Shown here: positions 9,682 to 17,522 of the stretch, piece after piece | Numbering within the stretch: the stretch's first letter is position 1 | Layout of the letters: every line of letters begins with the position of its first letter | Assembly (NCBI RefSeq): GCF_009733535.1 | Contig: NZ_SMMI01000007.1 | Location: forward strand, 167,513 to 231,512 | DNA length: 64,000 nucleotides | Reading direction: 5' to 3' | Source of the DNA: Sphingobacterium endophyticum | Lineage (GTDB): Bacteria > Bacteroidota > Bacteroidia > Sphingobacteriales > Sphingobacteriaceae | The notes under the pieces: model-generated | Seen by the model: only the letters and a program-made list of their open reading frames with translations | What the model was told of the DNA's origin: nothing | Databases searched by the model: none | Program-made: the position numbers and the translations under genes

Positions 9682-10188
9682 TTAAAAAATAAAAGAGGCA
9701 ATTCTCTTGGGGTTATCAAGTTTTGTACTTTTCTTAACGTTATTTACGTTGATATGCATGATGTTGGATTGGGATTTAAAATCCTTATAAAGCAATTGAT
9801 TTATTATATCCATCTTATGGATATTCTGTATGTCTGAAACCTCGAAATAACACCAGGCCACATCTTCTTCTATTTCATAACCAACATACTTTAAGTTTCG
9901 ATCCTTATTGTCTAAAGCTAACTTAAGGTTCTGTCGAATGTACCTAGCTATAGCAGAGTCAGTTACTGATTTATTTTTTGGGTTTATAATCTCTATTTTT
10001 TTACCTGAATGTTTTTTAAGTGCCACTTCAAGATCGTCATAAAATAGGCGGCAGGAAATTTCTACTCGTTTTTTACTCGGATTAAAGTCTATAGCAGTTA
10101 TACTAACATAAAATGGGTGTGCATAAGCCAAAAATGTAATGCATAGACATAATGATATTAATCCTATTTTTATTTTATTCAATTTCAT
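9682..10188 (-). CDS. DUF6702 family periplasmic protein
   Basis: 168-residue exported protein. I choose the ATG at 10188, which has AGGAAA immediately upstream, over an in-frame start at 10209. The N-terminus is a signal peptide ending near the AHPFYVS motif. HPFYVS, a following CRLFYDDLE and a C-terminal DVAWCYFEVS are typical of DUF6702, a beta-rich family found in Bacteroidota beside HupE/UreJ and M1 peptidase genes, as here. Its function is unknown; periplasmic metal handling or peptidase support has been inferred from such neighbourhoods. It is divergent from hupE, sharing a 113-bp promoter region. Confidence 0.75.
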   Translation of the reverse strand: MKLNKIKIGLISLCLCITFLAYAHPFYVSITAIDFNPSKKRVEISCRLFYDDLEVALKKHSGKKIEIINPKNKSVTDSAIARYIRQNLKLALDNKDRNLKYVGYEIEEDVAWCYFEVSDIQNIHKMDIINQLLYKDFKSQSNIMHINVNNVKKSTKLDNPKRIASFIF

Positions 10189-10301
10189 TTTCCTGTTTTT
10201 ATGCAACAATTATGTGCTAAATTATTTAAAATCTTTAAATGCATTTGTCAATATTAAAATAATATTAATTTTGTTATGTTTTTATTACAAGAACCTAAAT
10301 A

Positions 10302-10877
10302 ATGAGTGATTTTTCCATCTATTTTCAACTTGGTTGGCAACATATTCTAGACCTAACTGGTTATGATCATATTCTTTTCGTACTAGTCCTATGTTGTAGT
10401 TATACCTTAAAAGATTGGAGACGGCTATTATGGTTGGTAACAGCTTTTACAGTAGGACATTCCATTACATTGGCTTTAGCTGCATTCAAAATTGTTCGAA
10501 TAGATACGAGTTGGATAGAATTTTTAATTCCAATCACGATTTTAATTACAGCATTATATAACCTACCAAAAAAGCGGAAGCAACGCAATCCATACATTTT
10601 ATATGTGATGACCCTTTGCTTTGGACTTATTCATGGATTAGGTTTTTCAAATTATTTACAATCCTTACTAGGACAGGAGGCCAATGTTGTATTGCCATTA
10701 CTGTCTTTCAATATAGGATTAGAATTCGGACAGTTAATCATTGTCTTTTTTGTAATTCTATTATCCGAACTTATGCTTAAGATTTTTGCAGTTTCAAATC
10801 GAGATTGGAGTTTCTTTTTATCTTCTGCTGTGATCGGTATTTCATTTATTATGGCCCTTGAACGTATTCCACTATGA
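10302..10877 (+). CDS. HupE/UreJ-family membrane protein
   Basis: Inner-membrane protein of 191 residues with about six hydrophobic helices. The N-terminal LTGYDHILFVL segment, the VGHSITL block near residue 52 and LIHGLGFS near residue 107 are the His-containing signatures of the HupE/UreJ family, thought to transport nickel or cobalt in hydrogenase and urease operons. No hydrogenase or urease gene is present here. In Bacteroidota these genes typically sit between DUF6702 and an M1 peptidase, and this window repeats that arrangement. Its stop overlaps the peptidase start by 4 bp (ATGA), indicating translational coupling. A metal-transport role for the zinc peptidase is an inference. Confidence 0.82.
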   Translation: MSDFSIYFQLGWQHILDLTGYDHILFVLVLCCSYTLKDWRRLLWLVTAFTVGHSITLALAAFKIVRIDTSWIEFLIPITILITALYNLPKKRKQRNPYILYVMTLCFGLIHGLGFSNYLQSLLGQEANVVLPLLSFNIGLEFGQLIIVFFVILLSELMLKIFAVSNRDWSFFLSSAVIGISFIMALERIPL

Positions 10878-13240
10878 AACCAAATAGTCAATTAATCAAA
10901 TCACTTTGTTTGGCATTGCTAGGATCAGTAAGCCTACAGTCTTCACATGCTCAAATGCAGCATAACCCTGGTTCAAACCATGGGAATAAGTTTGAACAAT
11001 TGGGCAACCTACTTTCTGATCCGAATATTTTCAGGACAGCCTCGGGAGCTCCTGGATCCATGTATTGGCAGCAAAAAGCTGATTACGTCATCGATGTTGA
11101 GGTTGATGATCAAAATCAAACCTTAAAAGGCTCTGAAACCATAACTTATACAAATAATTCTCCTGATCCGCTCAGCTATCTTTGGTTACAGCTAGATGAG
11201 AACGAGCATGCTGACCAAGCTGAGAGTAAAAGATTTGATCAGAGTAGCCTCCAAGAGAGAATGTCTTTGGATGAGCTAAAAGAGATGGTCCCACAAAAGA
11301 AAGGCTATGGGGTCAATATCCATAAGATAACGGATGGTGCGAATAAAGCATTGGATTATACAATCAATTACACGATGATGCGTGTAGATTTGCCAACACC
11401 TTTAAAACCGGGAGCAAAGATCGTACTCAAAATAGATTGGGACTATAAGATATCGGACCGAATGGTTGAACACGGACGAGGAGGTTACGAACATTTTGCA
11501 AAGGATAATAATTATTTATATACCATCGCACAATGGTTTCCTCGCATGGCCGTATATTCTGATTTCCAGGGCTGGCAAAATAAGCAATTCACCGGTAGAG
11601 GAGAATTTGCCTTAGTCTTTGGAGATTATAAAGTAAATATTACAGTTCCATCTGACCACATTGTGGGAGCGACAGGTGAATGTATCAATTACAATCAAGT
11701 ATTGAATTCTACGCAACTTGCACGTTGGAAGCAAGCCCAAAACTCCAAAGAACCCATTGAAATAGTGACTCTAGATGATGCTAAAAAAGCAATTCAACAA
11801 AAAGCAACAACAAAGAAAACTTGGGTTTATGAAGCAAAGAATGTAAGAGATTTTGCTTTTGTTACATCCCGTCGTTTGATTTGGGACGCATTGAAAGTAA
11901 ACGAAGGTATTGAAGGGAATCAGCCATTAGCTATGTCCTATTATGGACCAGAAGCCTATCCCTTATATCGTAAATATTCAACCAAGGCAGTTGCACATAC
12001 ATTAAAGACCTATTCAAAGTATTCAGTTCCTTACCCATATCCAGTTGCCATTTCAGTTGAAGCAGCAAACGGAATGGAATATCCCATGATTTGTTTTAAC
12101 TACGGTCGTGCGGATGAAGATGGGACCTACACAGAAGCGGTTAAATATGGTATGATCGGCGTAATTATCCACGAAGTTGGCCATAACTTTTTCCCGATGA
12201 TTGTCAATTCAGATGAACGGCAGTGGACATGGATGGATGAAGGATTGAATACATTTCTACAGTATCTAACAGAACAGGAGTGGGATAAGGATTTTCCTTC
12301 TCGTCGAGGTCCAGCATATAAAATTACAGATTATATGAGATTGCCGAAAGATCAGTTGGAACCAATTATGACGAACTCAGAAAATATTGTCCAATTTGGA
12401 CCAAATGCATATGCAAAACCTGCAACAGCATTAAATATTTTAAGGGAAACCATCATGGGCAGGGAGTTATTTGATTATGCTTTTAAAGAATATGCAAAAC
12501 GATGGGAATTTAAGCATCCAACACCTGCAGATTTTTTCCGAACGATGGAAGACGCATCAGCTGTTGATTTAGATTGGTTTTGGAGAGGTTGGTTCTTTAC
12601 GACAGATCCTGTAGAAATTTCTTTGGAAAACGTAACGCAGTATAGAATGACGGGTGCTGAACCTAAAAGTACACAGAAGCAAAGAAAAGAGGCCTTTGAT
12701 AAAGATTTGAACAGTATTACCCGCCAACGAAATATGGCCGAAAACATGGCATTTCTTGTAGAAAAAGATACTTCATTATTGGACTTTTATAACAAATGGG
12801 ATCGTTTTGCTGTAAAGCCTTCTGATGAAGTAAGTTATCAACAATTCTATAATACGCTGAATGATCAAGAGAAGGATATATTTAACGGTAAGACATCCTT
12901 CTATGAGCTTAACTTTAAAAATAATGGTGGGTTAGTTATGCCATTGATAATAGAGTGGACATTTACAGATGGGAGCAAAGAAATCGATAGAATTCCTGCA
13001 TATATTTGGAGATTAAATGAAAAGGAAGTTACTAAAGTATTTGCAAAGGATAAACAGGTGGCATCAGTTCAGTTAGATCCATTGAGAGAAACAGCTGATA
13101 TTGATGAATCCAACAATGCATGGCCAAGGACATCACAACCATCCAGGTTTGAGCTTTACCAACAAAATGGGAGGGCTGTACGTGGACAATCTGCAGAAAG
13201 CAACCCTATGAAGGAGGCTAGAAATCAAAACAATAATTAA
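10874..13240 (+). CDS. M1-family zinc metallopeptidase, exported
   Basis: 788-residue secreted aminopeptidase-like protein with an N-terminal signal peptide (LCLALLGSVSLQSSHAQ). The zinc site is intact: HEVGH near residue 432 and the downstream glutamate in WMDEGLN about 20 residues later. The exopeptidase motif appears as NGMEYP, the usual variant in this Bacteroidota subgroup. The C-terminal 200 residues lack a known catalytic domain and end in a low-complexity Asn/Gln tail. It is translationally coupled to the HupE-like protein. A hairpin terminator follows at 13257-13285. It probably trims peptides in the periplasm or at the outer membrane; the substrate is unknown. Confidence 0.9.
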   Translation: MKPNSQLIKSLCLALLGSVSLQSSHAQMQHNPGSNHGNKFEQLGNLLSDPNIFRTASGAPGSMYWQQKADYVIDVEVDDQNQTLKGSETITYTNNSPDPLSYLWLQLDENEHADQAESKRFDQSSLQERMSLDELKEMVPQKKGYGVNIHKITDGANKALDYTINYTMMRVDLPTPLKPGAKIVLKIDWDYKISDRMVEHGRGGYEHFAKDNNYLYTIAQWFPRMAVYSDFQGWQNKQFTGRGEFALVFGDYKVNITVPSDHIVGATGECINYNQVLNSTQLARWKQAQNSKEPIEIVTLDDAKKAIQQKATTKKTWVYEAKNVRDFAFVTSRRLIWDALKVNEGIEGNQPLAMSYYGPEAYPLYRKYSTKAVAHTLKTYSKYSVPYPYPVAISVEAANGMEYPMICFNYGRADEDGTYTEAVKYGMIGVIIHEVGHNFFPMIVNSDERQWTWMDEGLNTFLQYLTEQEWDKDFPSRRGPAYKITDYMRLPKDQLEPIMTNSENIVQFGPNAYAKPATALNILRETIMGRELFDYAFKEYAKRWEFKHPTPADFFRTMEDASAVDLDWFWRGWFFTTDPVEISLENVTQYRMTGAEPKSTQKQRKEAFDKDLNSITRQRNMAENMAFLVEKDTSLLDFYNKWDRFAVKPSDEVSYQQFYNTLNDQEKDIFNGKTSFYELNFKNNGGLVMPLIIEWTFTDGSKEIDRIPAYIWRLNEKEVTKVFAKDKQVASVQLDPLRETADIDESNNAWPRTSQPSRFELYQQNGRAVRGQSAESNPMKEARNQNNN

Positions 13241-13256
13241 TTGTTAATTAAAATAA

Positions 13257-13285
13257 AAAACCGATTCTTTTTAAGGATCGGTTTT
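13257..13285. terminator. Bidirectional intrinsic terminator
   Basis: AAAACCGATTC pairs with GGATCGGTTTT (11 bp with one G-T wobble) around a 7-nt T-rich loop. A and T tracts flank it on both sides. It lies between the converging M1 peptidase and GNAT genes and can serve both. Confidence 0.8.
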
Positions 13286-13286
13286 A

Positions 13287-13832
13287 TTATTCCGTTTCGG
13301 ATTTCAATTTACTGAATACCAATAGATCTCGAAATTGATAATTGCCAATCCATTCGCCATTTCTTTTGGTTCCTTCCAACTTAAAGCCCAAACGCTTTGG
13401 TATATTTATGCTTTTCTCATTACCTATTGCACAGCAAATTTGAATACGTTCCAGATTTAGATTATCATAAAGTTCATTTATTAAAATATCTACAGCGCGA
13501 GTCATAATGCCTTTTTGCTGGTAGTCTTTGGAAAGCCAATAACCAATCTCCGTACTTTTATTTATTAGATCAACTTCCTTAGTTCCAATTAATCCTATCA
13601 TTCGGTCATTTAAGCAAATTTTGTACACATAATCCTTCTTTAATTTTCTATTTAAGACGGCCATTTCGACGAAACCTTTGCTGTCCTCTACTTTATTTGT
13701 GAATTGTACAAATGGTAACCATTCACCTAAGTATTCACGTTCAGAATCGATGATGTTATACATTCGGATGGCATCACTTTCAACAATAGCCTTAAGGGTT
13801 AAATCAGGTGCTATGGTAATAATCCTTTTCAT
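13287..13832 (-). CDS. GNAT N-acetyltransferase, RimJ/RimL type
   Basis: 181-residue acetyltransferase. The order of elements fits the RimJ/RimL (ribosomal-protein Ser/Ala acetyltransferase) branch: an N-terminal substrate region with YLGEWLPFV, a central IGLIGTKEVD strand, then EIGYWLSKDYQQKGIMTRAV, where QxKGIMT corresponds to the acetyl-CoA pyrophosphate loop. The C-terminal RLGFKLEGTKRNGEWI is also typical of the branch. It overlaps the upstream TetR gene by 4 bp, so the two are one operon and the acetyltransferase is probably controlled by that TetR protein. The substrate could be a protein N-terminus or a small toxic molecule; the sequence does not decide. Confidence 0.88.
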   Translation of the reverse strand: MKRIITIAPDLTLKAIVESDAIRMYNIIDSEREYLGEWLPFVQFTNKVEDSKGFVEMAVLNRKLKKDYVYKICLNDRMIGLIGTKEVDLINKSTEIGYWLSKDYQQKGIMTRAVDILINELYDNLNLERIQICCAIGNEKSINIPKRLGFKLEGTKRNGEWIGNYQFRDLLVFSKLKSETE

Positions 13833-14485
13833 GAATGGTCTTTGCTCAAAATATTTTTCAAAGCCAGAACAATTCTCTGCCGATCGGATTCTGTACTTAA
13901 GTCTAATCCACAGAATGTACTTCCATTAGTCTGGGCATGCATAGCAAGATAATATAGGCCAGCTGTCTGTAATGCCAAAGTCGCTCGGATATCGGTCTGC
14001 TGATTTCCTGGTTTTCCCTTTTCGTATTTCTGAATTAATTGTTCTCCAATCTCTTCCCGCTGGTCAGCTAATTTTCTAAGGATTTCTTTATCTTCGGATA
14101 ATTCCCACTGAAGGATCCGCTGTAAGATTGTATCATTCATAACCGTATCAAATTGTCCGATCAGCAATGCCTGCATTTCTTCTTCACTAATTGTTTCTTT
14201 TGCCAGCAGGGAAGAAATCGTTGTTTTTGCCTTTGTTTTCCAGTAATCACGTTTTTGGATGTAAATTTCTACGAGATTATCTAAATTGTCAAAGTAGGTG
14301 TAAATCAGTTTTCTATCAACTTTTGCTTCAGACGCTATATTCGCAATAGTAAGACCTGGATATCCTTGCTTTTTTAATACTTTTCCAACAGCATTGATGA
14401 TTTTATTCATCGTTCTGGCCTTTTCACGAACAGGTCCAGAGGTGACTTTTCTGGATTTCTCTTCCGAAGGGTAGATTTTTTTCAT
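13829..14485 (-). CDS. TetR-family transcriptional regulator
   Basis: 218-residue regulator. Residues about 20-70 carry the TetR helix-turn-helix (GLTIANIASEAKVDRKLIYTYFDNLDNLV). The remaining helical domain (70-218) is the variable ligand-binding and dimer part, with no recognisable ligand signature. The N-terminal 20 residues are lysine-rich. It is first gene of an operon with the GNAT acetyltransferase (4-bp overlap), an arrangement usual for local repressors of detoxification enzymes. Its effector is unknown. Confidence 0.9.
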   Translation of the reverse strand: MKKIYPSEEKSRKVTSGPVREKARTMNKIINAVGKVLKKQGYPGLTIANIASEAKVDRKLIYTYFDNLDNLVEIYIQKRDYWKTKAKTTISSLLAKETISEEEMQALLIGQFDTVMNDTILQRILQWELSEDKEILRKLADQREEIGEQLIQKYEKGKPGNQQTDIRATLALQTAGLYYLAMHAQTNGSTFCGLDLSTESDRQRIVLALKNILSKDHS

Positions 14486-14554
14486 TCTTGTTTTAAAAAT
14501 AGATGATTAAATGTACGCATTAAGTCACACCCTAGAGAGAAAGATGAGAGAATT

Positions 14555-15610
14555 CTAATTCTTGTCATCTTTTTTTTCGACTTTTTTATATGCTATTTCT
14601 ACATATTTATTAAGCGCTTTGAAATGCCTGTATTGGATTCGCTTCTGTAATGATAATGGAGCTAAAACCTTAATACATTCTCCAAAACCAAGTATTTCTC
14701 GTTCCAATTCCAAATTCAGGATTACATCAATTCTAATAATTATGCTGCCATCCTCATTTTTATTTAGGATTTGCTGTGATGAATGCAAAGGTTTTGTTTC
14801 GACATAGGGTGCATTGGATTTGTCTATTTGTAACAAAACTTTATTAGCGCGGTCCCTTTCAGACTTTGTTACTCCAATGACATCTTCAAAATATTTATCT
14901 AGACTAACTCCAACATGGGGCATAAAACCACTTTTTGACATTTCATCAATTTCTTCGATTCGGTCTAAAGCAAGTGTGATAATTGTACTTCCATTTTTTT
15001 GTTTGCTGATCAAGAACCATCGGTTCCTGAATTCCTTCAAAAGGTAAGGGTAATATATCTTTTCAATAGCTTGTTGCGACCTAAAGGATTTATACTTTAT
15101 TAATAAAGGAATCTCTTCTTTAATTGCATGATAAATCGGACTGATCCATTTCAGGCCTTTCAATAATGGATTTCCCTCCATCTGAACAATCGACTTTCCA
15201 TTAGTTGAACTGGAAAATAGGTGACTTTCCAAACGGACTATCATATCACTCATTTCATCAAAAAAAGAAAAACCATTCAAGTGTTTAAGTACATCCACAG
15301 CATCTTTCATCTTTTCCATATCAACAATAGAAATTGGAGAATTGCTGATGCTGTATTTCGGGTCCTCATAAGAATAATATCGTCGCTCTCTGACAACAAT
15401 GGGAGCATTATACCCTAACTTATTACTTCGCATGAGTTGAATGTCTCCTTGTATTGTCCTTTTGCTGATTCCATTATTAATTCCCTCAAGTTCATAGAGT
15501 CCTTGAGATACCTTTTCAATCAAATCTTCTAAAGTCCATTTCCTATGCTTTTGTCTTAAGCATTGGTCGATGATTTTATATCTAATTAAAGCGAGCTTAT
15601 TTGCGGACAT
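14555..15610 (-). CDS. WYL-domain transcriptional regulator of the RNA-repair locus
   Basis: 351-residue protein from ATG 15610; the in-frame ATG at 15640 is possible but less likely. Residues 1-75 form a winged HTH (KLALIRYKIIDQCL, then GISKRTIQGDIQLM as recognition helix). The middle and C-terminal parts carry the WYL fold, including YYPYLLKEFRNRWFLISKQ around residues 185-205 and a C-terminal WCX-like extension. WYL domains bind nucleic-acid or nucleotide ligands and often control stress and defence loci. The gene is divergent from the slipin-rtcB operon, and two copies of a TGCGCA-N7-TGCGTA element lie between. This suggests it senses RNA damage and controls RtcB, in the role RtcR plays in enterobacteria. 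The ligand is inferred. Confidence 0.85.
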   Translation of the reverse strand: MSANKLALIRYKIIDQCLRQKHRKWTLEDLIEKVSQGLYELEGINNGISKRTIQGDIQLMRSNKLGYNAPIVVRERRYYSYEDPKYSISNSPISIVDMEKMKDAVDVLKHLNGFSFFDEMSDMIVRLESHLFSSSTNGKSIVQMEGNPLLKGLKWISPIYHAIKEEIPLLIKYKSFRSQQAIEKIYYPYLLKEFRNRWFLISKQKNGSTIITLALDRIEEIDEMSKSGFMPHVGVSLDKYFEDVIGVTKSERDRANKVLLQIDKSNAPYVETKPLHSSQQILNKNEDGSIIIRIDVILNLELEREILGFGECIKVLAPLSLQKRIQYRHFKALNKYVEIAYKKVEKKDDKN

Positions 15611-15661
15611 ATTCGTATTTCTAATGAATTGATATTTCAAATTTAATTAAATGAAAACAAC

Positions 15662-15680
15662 TGCGCAATTAATCTGCGTA
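15662..15680. promoter_or_regulatory. Candidate operator, copy 1 (WYL-proximal)
   Basis: TGCGCA, seven bases, TGCGTA. The two half sites form an imperfect inverted repeat with 5 of 6 positions matching in dyad. The element sits 52 bp upstream of the WYL start codon and recurs once more at 15785-15803, on the far side of an A+T-rich stretch. The G+C content of these half sites stands out in the surrounding DNA. Confidence 0.55.
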
Positions 15681-15784
15681 GATAGCATTATTTAAAACAT
15701 ATTTATAAAAATAAAATAAAAATATTTCTCTTATTATTAAGTGTTTATGATGAATTTAAAAAATATTTTTATTTATTTTTTTAT

Positions 15785-15803
15785 TGCGCATTATGATTGC
15801 GTA
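15785..15803. promoter_or_regulatory. Candidate operator, copy 2 (RNA/slipin-proximal)
   Basis: Second copy of TGCGCA-N7-TGCGTA, in the same orientation and 123 bp from copy 1. The 12 half-site bases and the 7-bp spacing are identical, while the spacer differs. It lies just before the first predicted hairpins of the structured RNA, where an activator or repressor of that transcript would bind. Confidence 0.55.
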
Positions 15804-15824
15804 GGGTCGCTTGCATCTTTGTGT

Positions 15825-16306
15825 TGTCGGAAATGACATTGTTCTTTGATTAATCAAGCGAAAGCTTTTTATAACGATATATATCCGTATGGATATATGT
15901 TCTATAATATGGATTTACTATTCAAGTCACCTGTTTCTGTATAGCAGGGTAGTGCTTTGCTTAAATAGCAAAAGTATCCTGATAGGAATGAAATTTTATA
16001 GATCATAATTTGTGTGTTGCAGGTTCGAATCCTGTCACTGATTCTTCAGTGTAATTCAATGGCTGAATAACAAATCCGAGGAGTATTCCTCTCAACATTT
16101 TTCTGTTGACCGACGTTTTATACGTCCTAATTAGAGTTTGATCTTCTCTAAAAAGATCAGAAGCAATTCGTTCCGTATTCGGTCTAGGTAAAATTAACCA
16201 GAGGCAATTGGTGACAATCTTTGTAGTTTTTTGCTAGACCTAAAACAAAGGAAAACCATTTTCTAATCCCCATTGATCAAAAATGAAGAGCCAATGAATT
16301 AGAAAA
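15825..16306 (+). ncRNA. Long structured RNA or leader upstream of slipin-rtcB
   Basis: About 480 nt with no ORF but at least ten perfect or near-perfect hairpins, all oriented to fold in a plus-strand transcript. Main stems: TGTC/GACA (15825-15838); AAGC-GAAA-GCTT, a GNRA tetraloop (15856-15867); ATATATCC-GTAT-GGATATAT (15879-15898); a D-arm-like AGCA/TGCT (15943-15956); an anticodon-arm-like TTTGC/GCAAA with 7-nt loop (15956-15972); a T-arm with TTCGAAT loop (16019-16035); CACTGA/TCAGTG (16036-16051); ATTCA/TGAAT (16054-16068); GAGGA/TCCTC (16078-16091); CAACA/TGTTG (16093-16108); GACGT/ACGTC (16112-16126); TTAGAG/CTCTAA (16131-16151); GGTCTAG/CTAGACC enclosing two hairpins (16181-16240); TTTTCTAAT/ATTAGAAAA (16259-16306). 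It could be a free ncRNA or the 5' leader of the slipin-rtcB mRNA. The ends are not defined by any promoter or terminator I can see. Confidence 0.6.
15943..16035 (+). other. tRNA-like module inside the structured RNA
   Basis: In tRNA order the sequence shows a 4-bp D-arm-like hairpin with GG in its loop (15943-15956), a 5-bp stem with 7-nt loop TTAAATA and T at the U33 position (15956-15972, one base shared with the D-arm), a long variable insert, and a canonical T-arm GCAGG-TTCGAAT-CCTGT (16019-16035). No 7-bp acceptor stem closes it; the bases after the T-arm instead form their own hairpin. It is therefore a tRNA mimic or relic, not a functional tRNA gene. Y RNA-like RNAs of rtcB operons also carry a tRNA-like module. 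Confidence 0.5.
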
Positions 16307-16415
16307 AATTTTCCAAATGTTTTAGAACTACCTTAAGATTCCGATCTGAACTGATGAATATGGAACAAATGCTTTTTGATTGTATAATTCAATAATGATA
16401 AAATAAATAATAGCT

Positions 16416-17513
16416 ATGAAAAGGATAGTAATTAACAAAAATGAAGCAGGTATGGTAGTTAAGAACAACGTTGTAAAACGTGTGTTGACTGAAGGGTCCT
16501 ATTGGTTAGGATTTAGAGAAACCTTGAAAATCTATGATATGGCAGAATCTTTCAACGTGAATCATGACATTGATGTTTTGTTAACTATTCCAGAATTCAA
16601 AGCACTTGTGGAAGTTGTAGAAGTAATGGATACTGAGGTTTGTTTAGTATTTGTCAATAATCATTTCAAATTCTTATTAGAGGCAGGAAGGCATGTTTTC
16701 TGGAAGGGAATGAATGAATATCGCTTTCAAATTGAAAACATGGAGCATTATGAAGTTCCAGAAACAATCAGCAAAGCGTATTTGAAGGCAAATGTTTTCA
16801 AGAAGTTTTTATCCAATTTTCAAGTTGAAGTTTATCAAAACGCATTGCTTTTTGTAAATGGAGAATTCGTCAAAGAATTAAAAACTGGTGAATACTTTTT
16901 TTGGAACATGTTCAATTCTATTAATGTAAGAACGATTGACAGCAGAATACAACAGATGGAAATCCAAGGTCAAGAAATCTTAACGAAAGATAAAGTTCAG
17001 GTCAGGTTAAACTTTAATCTTCAGTTCAAGGTGGTTGATATTAGAATAGCATTAATAGAAAATGTTGAATATATAAATCAGTTGTATTGTTTGATGCAAA
17101 TGGCTATAAGATCTTATGTTGGAAATTATACCCTAGATAATTTGTTAGAAAATAAGGATAGCCTTTCCGAATATATATTGAACGATAATGTAGAAAAAGC
17201 TGAAAGATTAGGGTTGAACTTAATTTCAGCAGGTGTAAAAGATATAATCCTGCCGGGAGAGATAAGAGATATCATGAATCAGGTTTTGGTTGCTGAAAAG
17301 AGGGCGCAAGCCAATATCATAACTCGAAGGGAAGAGACGGCTTCCACTAGAAGTTTAATGAATACAGCCAAGTTATTGGAAGAAAATGCTATGCTTTTCA
17401 GACTGAAAGAGATGGAGTACGTTGAGAAGATTGCTGAAAAAATCAATAACATTTCAGTTTCAGGGAATGGTCAGATTGTGGATCAATTGAAACAATTGTT
17501 TTTACATAAATAA
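16416..17513 (+). CDS. Slipin-family SPFH protein linked to RtcB
   Basis: 365-residue SPFH/band-7 protein. The C-terminal half has the slipin signature AGVKDIILPGEIRDIMNQ followed by VAEKRAQANIITRREETASTRSL, a coiled-coil-prone helix that drives SPFH oligomerisation. Unlike membrane slipins it has no N-terminal transmembrane or hairpin segment; residues 1-150 are a divergent beta-rich region that may be a second band-7-like unit. Slipin genes beside rtcB are a known association in bacterial RNA-repair operons, though the slipin's job is not established. It lies 83 bp upstream of rtcB in the same direction and follows the structured RNA. A scaffold around damaged RNA or ribosomes is one possibility, inferred. 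Confidence 0.88.
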   Translation: MKRIVINKNEAGMVVKNNVVKRVLTEGSYWLGFRETLKIYDMAESFNVNHDIDVLLTIPEFKALVEVVEVMDTEVCLVFVNNHFKFLLEAGRHVFWKGMNEYRFQIENMEHYEVPETISKAYLKANVFKKFLSNFQVEVYQNALLFVNGEFVKELKTGEYFFWNMFNSINVRTIDSRIQQMEIQGQEILTKDKVQVRLNFNLQFKVVDIRIALIENVEYINQLYCLMQMAIRSYVGNYTLDNLLENKDSLSEYILNDNVEKAERLGLNLISAGVKDIILPGEIRDIMNQVLVAEKRAQANIITRREETASTRSLMNTAKLLEENAMLFRLKEMEYVEKIAEKINNISVSGNGQIVDQLKQLFLHK

Positions 17514-17522
17514 AAAAGATGT

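Noticed and set aside
15798..15821. Sigma-54 promoter before the structured RNA, by analogy with RtcR-controlled rtcBA
   Set aside because: No GG-N10-GC spacing is present, and no RtcR-type AAA+ activator is encoded. CATCTTTG at 15814-15821 is a one-mismatch -7 element but has no -33 partner at the right distance.
15943..16051. Functional tRNA gene
   Set aside because: The T-arm is canonical but no 7-bp acceptor stem can be formed with upstream DNA, the variable region is about 46 nt, and the position-37 base of the anticodon-like loop is T.
16181..16240. GGTCTAG/CTAGACC element as a tRNA acceptor stem
   Set aside because: It is 7 bp long like an acceptor, but the enclosed bases lack a T-loop and an anticodon arm of normal size.
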